The notes beneath the pieces are model-generated. The model did no database searches and was not told where the DNA came from. It worked only from the letters and a program-made list of their open reading frames with translations. Below, piece after piece: positions 59,739-64,000 of a stretch of 64,000 nucleotides of DNA (the stretch's first letter is position 1; each line of letters begins with the position of its first letter). The DNA is taken from contig NZ_RWIR01000043.1 in NCBI RefSeq assembly GCF_009764265.1, positions 1 to 64,000 of the forward strand, written 5' to 3'. The stretch is from Pseudomonas sp. PB101 (GTDB lineage: Bacteria; Pseudomonadota; Gammaproteobacteria; Pseudomonadales; Pseudomonadaceae). A program made the translations under genes and the position numbers.

Positions 59739-60386
59739 ATGGATCTGACTCTCATACAACGCACATTCCCGTTTTTCCTGGAGGCGGCCTGGATTACGGT
59801 GCAGATCTCTGTGCTTGCTCTTGTGCTTGGGTTTCTGGTCGCCATCGTGCTGGTGGCTGGCCGGTTGTCCACGGTTCTCGCCTTTCGATGCCTTGCCAGA
59901 CTCTACATCAGCGTTTTTCGCGGCACTCCCTGCCTGGTCCAGCTGTTCATCATCTACTTTGGCGGGCCGCAGATAGGGCTTGAACTGGAGCCGTTTGCGG
60001 CAGGCGTAATCGGCCTGGGCCTGAACATCGCTGCCTACATGGCCGAATCCATTCGGGGCGCCATCAGCAACGTAGACCCTGGCCAGGAAGAAGCTGCGCG
60101 CTCGATCGGTTTCGGGCGCGGCCAGACGTTATGGTTTATCAAGCTGCCACAAGCTGCGAAGTTGATGATAAGACCGCTGGGGGTGAACGCCGTGGCGCTT
60201 ATCAAAGGTTCTGCACTGGTGTCGACGATCTCTGTGGTTGAACTTTCATATACGGCGCAACGCTTTATCAGTTCAACGTACAAGCCTTTTGAGATTTTCA
60301 TGGTGTCTGCGCTGCTTTACATCGTGATGGTCTACTCGGTCAGATTCATTATTGACTATCTCGATAATCGCTTCGCGGCAAGGTGA
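59739..60386 (+). CDS. Polar amino-acid ABC transporter permease (HisM/ArtM type), subunit 1
   Basis: A 215-residue permease: FFLEAAWITVQISVLALVLG begins the first of about five helices, FRGTPCLVQLFIIYFG lies in the second region, and the EAA loop ISNVDPGQEEAARSIGFGRG (about residues 125-144) contacts the ATPase. The start is uncertain: ATG 59739 gives the usual family length, whereas ATG 59688 would add 17 polar residues. It lies 63 bases after the binding protein gene and just before its partner permease. Confidence 0.87.
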   Translation: MDLTLIQRTFPFFLEAAWITVQISVLALVLGFLVAIVLVAGRLSTVLAFRCLARLYISVFRGTPCLVQLFIIYFGGPQIGLELEPFAAGVIGLGLNIAAYMAESIRGAISNVDPGQEEAARSIGFGRGQTLWFIKLPQAAKLMIRPLGVNAVALIKGSALVSTISVVELSYTAQRFISSTYKPFEIFMVSALLYIVMVYSVRFIIDYLDNRFAAR

Positions 60387-60396
60387 GAGCATTCCT

Positions 60397-61056
60397 ATGC
60401 AAAGCCTGGACCTCAGTATAGTTACACCTTATTCCGAGCTGCTTGCGACCGGTCTTTGGTGGACGGTCGTGATGTTTGTAAGTTCCAGCCTGTTGAGCTT
60501 GATGGCCGGGATAGCCTTTGCACTCATCGTTCTTTATGCGCCCAAGGTGTTGGCGCTGCCCGTGCGTTTCATGACCTGGTTGTTGATGGGTACGCCACTG
60601 CTGCTGCAGTTGTACGTGATTTATTATGGTCTTGTGCAAGTGGGCATCGATATTCCCGCACTGGTGGCGGGCATCATTGGTCTTAGTTTGCACTTTGCCG
60701 TCTACAACGCCGATGTCATTCGTGCCGGCGTGGTGTCGGTAGACCCGGGGCAGGTTGAAGGTGCGCGTTCCATTGGTCTCAGCCGTGGACAGACCCAGCG
60801 TTACATCATCGTGCCGCAGGCACTGCGCAGGACTATTGCGCCGCTGGGAAACAACCTGATTGTGCTGTTGAAGGACACCTCGCTGGTTTCCATCATCGGT
60901 ATTGCCGAGTTGGTCTACAGCGCGCAACTTGCCGTCAGCGAGACCTATAGCCCGTTCGAGTTTTACCTGACTGTTGCGGTTATTTACTATGCAGCCAATC
61001 TTGTTCTGGAAGGCGGCCTGCATCTTCTCGAAAACAAGGTAGAGATGTCACGATGA
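60397..61056 (+). CDS. Polar amino-acid ABC transporter permease, subunit 2
   Basis: A 219-residue permease with five hydrophobic helices. [20 protein letters not shown] corresponds to the RGTP region of its partner, and [20 protein letters not shown] is the EAA loop. ATG at 60397 follows GGTGAGA; the longer frame overlaps the previous gene. It overlaps the ATPase start by four bases (ATGA), indicating coupling. Confidence 0.9.
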   Translation: MQSLDLSIVTPYSELLATGLWWTVVMFVSSSLLSLMAGIAFALIVLYAPKVLALPVRFMTWLLMGTPLLLQLYVIYYGLVQVGIDIPALVAGIIGLSLHFAVYNADVIRAGVVSVDPGQVEGARSIGLSRGQTQRYIIVPQALRRTIAPLGNNLIVLLKDTSLVSIIGIAELVYSAQLAVSETYSPFEFYLTVAVIYYAANLVLEGGLHLLENKVEMSR

Positions 61057-61820
61057 TCAGCAAGCAATTCATGGTTGAAGTGAAGGGCGCCCGCAAGGCT
61101 TACGGAGCACTTGAAGTACTCAAGGGCATCGATCTTTCCATCTCTCGCGGACAAATCATCGCCATCATCGGCCCGAGCGGTTCTGGCAAAAGCACGCTCC
61201 TGCGCTCGATCAATCACCTGGAAGTGCTCGACGACGGCGAGATCTGGCTGGAGGGCGAGCAGGTCAACCGGCCATTGAAAGGTCGTGCGTTCGAACAGCA
61301 CATCAATGCCGTGCGTCAGCAGATGGGCATGGTGTTCCAGCACTTCAACCTGTTTCCGCACCTGACCGTGTATGAAAACATTGCCCTTGGCCCGGTGAAA
61401 CTCAAGGGCCTCGGCAAAAAAGCCGCTCGTGAACTGGCAATGGAATACTTGTCGAAAGTCGGCCTGGCCAGCAAGTTCGATGAGTATCCTTCTCGCCTGT
61501 CGGGCGGCCAGAAACAGCGTGTCGCCATCGCCAGGGCACTGGCGATGCAGCCGAAAGTCATGCTGTTCGACGAGGCGACATCGGCACTGGACCCCGAGCT
61601 CGTCGAAGAGGTCAACCTGGTCATGAAGCAACTCGCTGCGGAGCACATGACGATGTTGATCGTCACTCATGAAATGCGTTTTGCCGGCGAAGTGGCAGAC
61701 CGGATTGTCTTCATGGACGGCGGGGTGGTGGTCGAGGAGGGGGCACCCGAAGAGATCCTGCAAAACCCGGTTCAGGAGCGAACCCGGTCGTTCTTGAAGA
61801 AGCATTTGCACGATAGGTAA
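61053..61820 (+). CDS. Polar amino-acid ABC transporter ATP-binding protein (GlnQ/HisP type)
   Basis: A 255-residue ATPase: Walker [10 protein letters not shown] (about residues 40-48), Q-loop [17 protein letters not shown], signature [15 protein letters not shown] (about 149-163), Walker [15 protein letters not shown] and H-loop VTHEM. It is a typical amino-acid importer ATPase of the GlnQ group and ends the four-gene transporter. Confidence 0.94.
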   Translation: MISKQFMVEVKGARKAYGALEVLKGIDLSISRGQIIAIIGPSGSGKSTLLRSINHLEVLDDGEIWLEGEQVNRPLKGRAFEQHINAVRQQMGMVFQHFNLFPHLTVYENIALGPVKLKGLGKKAARELAMEYLSKVGLASKFDEYPSRLSGGQKQRVAIARALAMQPKVMLFDEATSALDPELVEEVNLVMKQLAAEHMTMLIVTHEMRFAGEVADRIVFMDGGVVVEEGAPEEILQNPVQERTRSFLKKHLHDR

Positions 61821-61988
61821 GGTGCGCTTTCGCTTCTGAACCCCGGCGGCTGGCGTGATTAACGCCTTGTTAAATTTATTGACTTCAAAGTCAGCTTCTA
61901 GAAAGATGCAGGCCGCCAGACCTGTTTCGATCTTTGCGAACCTCAATCACGTAGCACTGACCACGCCTGCGAACCCGCAGGCGTTAAA

Positions 61989-62032
61989 TTTCGCCTATCG
62001 CTATATACAAAAATATATAGCGATAGGCGAAA
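61989..62032. promoter_or_regulatory. Perfect 19-bp inverted repeat upstream of oprD
   Basis: TTTCGCCTATCGCTATATA (61989-62007), loop caaaaa, and its exact complement (62014-62032) lie 70 bases before the porin gene. No T-run follows on either strand, and the AT-rich centre suggests a regulator-binding site or cruciform rather than a terminator. The half-site TCGCTATATA also occurs at the 41.7 kb operator. Confidence 0.6.
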
Positions 62033-62102
62033 ACGTCAGATCACGAGGGAATCAGGTCCATGGACACCAAAAAAACAAGAGCCCCACACCGGAGTAAACA
62101 CA

Positions 62103-63467
62103 ATGAAGCTGCAACCCCTGGCCCTGGCCATCACCCTGGGTGGCTTGACCCACCAGGCCATCGCCGCCGGTTTTATCGATGACAGCAAGGCCTCGCTGAG
62201 CCTGCGCAATTTCTATTTCAACTCTGATAACCGCGAAAGCCAGGGCAACGTGGGCAATGCCGCCTACACCAGCCAGGCCAAGGAGTGGGGGCAGGGGCTG
62301 CAACTCAACGTGATCTCCGGATTCACCCAGGGCACCGTCGGTTTTGGCCTGGATGCCATCGCCATGACCGGGCTGAAGCTCGACAGCGGCGGTCGTGCGG
62401 GCAAGGTGGGGATCGACCGCACGCCGGGCGCGCTGTTTCCTACGGACAGCGACGGCCACGCGGTCGATGAATATTCCAAGGGGGGGGTGACCGGCAAAGT
62501 GCGCATCTCCAAGACCGAGGCGCGCCTGGGTACGTTGCAGCCGAAGCTGCCGGTGATCAACTTCAACGACGGTCGCCTGCTGCCGCAGACCTTCGAAGGC
62601 GGGCAGATCACCTCCAGCGAGATCGACGGCCTGACCCTCACCGCCGGCCAATTGGAAAGCACCAAGACCCGCAGCTCCACCGACGATATCGACCTGCGCA
62701 TCGGCGGTGCGACGCGTCCCGCCGGCACCCCGGCGAGCACCGCGCTGGCCGATTCGGACAGCTTCGTTTTCGCCGGCGGCGACTACAAGATCAGCAAGGA
62801 CCTGACGGCCCAGTACTACTACGGCAGTCTCGAGGATTTCTACAAGCAGCACTTCCTCGGCCTGATCCACACCCTGGCCATAGGCCCCGGCGCGCTGAAG
62901 ACGGACCTGCGCTATTTCAACAGCAGCGCCGATGGCAAGAACGGCAACGCGGCCGGACGTGCCCAGGGCTACAAAAGCAGCGGTTTCTGGCGCGCGGGGG
63001 ATACCCACGCCGGCGAGGTGGACAACAACACCTGGAGCGCGCTGTTCACCTACAGCCTGAGCGGCCATGCCTTCAGCGCGGGCTATCAGCAAGTGTCCGG
63101 CGACAGCGCGTTCCCGTTCGTCAACCAGGGCGACGGCGCCACGGCGTACCTGATCACCGACCGGCAGATCGGCAAGTTCCTCAGTGCCGGCGAGCGCACC
63201 TGGCTGGCCGAGTATGGCTATGACTTCGTCGCGCTGGGCGTGCCGGGGCTCAAGACCGTGGTCACTTATCTGAGCGGCGACAACATCGATTCCGCCGCCG
63301 GCGATCGCAAGGAATGGGAACGCGATTTGCGCATCGACTACGCGCTGCAAAGCGGCCCGCTCAAAGGGTTGGGCGTTTCCTGGCGCAACGCCAGCCTGCG
63401 CGGCAATGCCAGCAGCGATCTGGATGAAAACCGCCTGATCCTCAGCTACAGCCTGCCGCTGCTTTAA
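62103..63467 (+). CDS. OprD-family outer-membrane porin
   Basis: A 454-residue porin. The signal peptide MKLQPLALAITLGGLTHQAI ends near AIAA-GF. The mature start FIDDSKASLSLRNFYFNSDN is the typical OprD first strand. KISKDLTAQYYYGSLEDFYK, HAFSAGYQQVSGDSAFPFVN and the final aromatic-rich strand ENRLILSYSLPLL complete the 18-stranded barrel. OprD relatives take up basic amino acids (OccD) or organic acids (OccK). Its position after an amino-acid importer suggests the former, but a separate promoter region lies between. Confidence 0.92.
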   Translation: MKLQPLALAITLGGLTHQAIAAGFIDDSKASLSLRNFYFNSDNRESQGNVGNAAYTSQAKEWGQGLQLNVISGFTQGTVGFGLDAIAMTGLKLDSGGRAGKVGIDRTPGALFPTDSDGHAVDEYSKGGVTGKVRISKTEARLGTLQPKLPVINFNDGRLLPQTFEGGQITSSEIDGLTLTAGQLESTKTRSSTDDIDLRIGGATRPAGTPASTALADSDSFVFAGGDYKISKDLTAQYYYGSLEDFYKQHFLGLIHTLAIGPGALKTDLRYFNSSADGKNGNAAGRAQGYKSSGFWRAGDTHAGEVDNNTWSALFTYSLSGHAFSAGYQQVSGDSAFPFVNQGDGATAYLITDRQIGKFLSAGERTWLAEYGYDFVALGVPGLKTVVTYLSGDNIDSAAGDRKEWERDLRIDYALQSGPLKGLGVSWRNASLRGNASSDLDENRLILSYSLPLL

Positions 63468-63547
63468 CCACGGCGTAGCGGTCCCGGGCTGGCGGTGCGC
63501 TCTCCGGGACCTGCAGGTGATTGGTCAACCACGACAGGAGCATCGCC

Positions 63548-64000
63548 ATGCGTTCCATTTTTTCGACTGTGCAAAGCCTTATTCGCCCCGGCGCCAAACC
63601 CGTGTCGTTGCCCGCCGCGAGCATCGATGTGGCCGGGCAGGCACTGGAGGTGGTCGGGCAGGTGCAGAACCCGCTGCGCCTGAGCGTGGCCGACTTGCAA
63701 GCCATGCCGGGTTATGACTGGGTGACGCTGACCAGCAACACCTGCGAGGGTAATCCGCAGAAAGCCCGGAAAAAGGGTTATCGCGGGGTACTGCTGCGCG
63801 AAATCGTCCTCAAGGCCGGGCTGCAGAGCGACGATCCCAAGGGCTGGAAGCGCGCCTATGTGGTGGCGCGCTCCAGTGACGGCTATGTCGCGCTGTTCAG
63901 CTGGAACGAACTGATCAACACCGACGTGGGCGATGCGGTGCTGGTGGTGTACCGACAACACTCGCCAGAGCAGGACGCTTGCGGCGAACACCTTTCATTG
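63548..64000 (+). CDS. Molybdopterin-dependent oxidoreductase domain protein (partial)
   Basis: The first 151 codons of a gene that leaves the window. ATG at 63548 follows AGGAG at a spacing of seven. The sequence has LEVVGQVQNPLRLSVADLQA (the sulfite-oxidase-type fold start), DWVTLTSNTCEGNPQKARKK with the Cys that would bind the cofactor in this family, then GVLLREIVLKAGL and the region AYVVARSSDGYVALFSWNEL. No twin-arginine signal is evident at the start. The product may be a small periplasmic or cytoplasmic molybdopterin-binding protein; the C-terminus is unseen. Confidence 0.75.
   Translation, partial: MRSIFSTVQSLIRPGAKPVSLPAASIDVAGQALEVVGQVQNPLRLSVADLQAMPGYDWVTLTSNTCEGNPQKARKKGYRGVLLREIVLKAGLQSDDPKGWKRAYVVARSSDGYVALFSWNELINTDVGDAVLVVYRQHSPEQDACGEHLSL

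Noticed and set aside
62052..63350. 432-codon frame antisense to the OprD porin gene
   Set aside because: Arises from GC-rich codon bias; the porin has a signal peptide and family motifs.

Overview
The window is bacterial chromosome of the Pseudomonas fluorescens/putida type. The evidence is REP/REPIN repeats at the left edge, an OprD-family porin, a Pseudomonas-type DUF2790 protein, a PA4872-like oxaloacetate decarboxylase and a dense set of LysR/TetR/GntR regulators. The flanks (about 0.2-11 kb and 55-64 kb) look GC-rich. The middle (about 13.5-52 kb) looks visibly less GC-rich and is broken up by a dead insertion sequence and several gene fragments, as expected of an accessory region. I saw no rRNA, tRNA, CRISPR array, integrase or intact prophage.

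Layout. 0.2-4.1 kb: an HlyD/DUF3302 pair (YiaV/YiaW-like), a VIT-like membrane protein, a fatty acid hydroxylase/sterol desaturase and a Mug DNA glycosylase. 4.1-11.1 kb: TetR repressor with a divergent EmrA/EmrB/outer-membrane-factor tripartite pump, an aldo/keto reductase and a LysR regulator. 11.1-13.5 kb: a DUF2790 protein and a dead IS1182-type transposase lying between two inverted copies of an unidentified terminal repeat cluster. 13.6-18.5 kb: LysR regulator, VOC protein, dicarboxylate/glutamate symporter and gamma-glutamyltransferase.

18.7-33 kb is the most coherent unit: a GntR/FCD regulator, alpha/beta hydrolase, SDR, glutathione transferase, flavin reductase, RibB, carboxymuconolactone-decarboxylase-like protein, RutA-type flavin monooxygenase, four-gene sugar-type ABC importer, RidA-like protein and oxaloacetate decarboxylase-like lyase. 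Four copies of one dyad (CAGA-N3-TCTG) overlap the -35 regions of candidate promoters in front of the regulator, the hydrolase and the divergent GST/flavin-reductase genes. This suggests one repressor controlling a Rut-like pathway for a nitrogen-containing substrate. The substrate is unknown.

33-51 kb: LysR, AraC and APC-permease genes, then an electrophile/redox cluster holding three NTF2-fold proteins, two NemR-like TetR repressors, an old yellow enzyme (NemA-like), several SDR or NAD(P)-binding proteins, a zinc alcohol dehydrogenase, an NDH-2-like flavoprotein, a flavin reductase and a VTT membrane protein. Two kinds of operator recur: TAGAC-N5-GTCTA before nemR and nemA, and TAGYGATCRCTA inside the spacer of two leftward promoters 10 kb apart. 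51.4-54.5 kb holds fragments of four metabolic genes around an intact chemoreceptor.

55-64 kb: an Lrp/AsnC regulator divergent from a 1015-residue kinase/M23/PLP-enzyme fusion, followed by a four-gene polar amino-acid ABC importer. This looks like an uptake-phosphorylation-phospholyase route for a hydroxylated amino acid or amine. An OprD porin and a partial molybdopterin oxidoreductase close the window.
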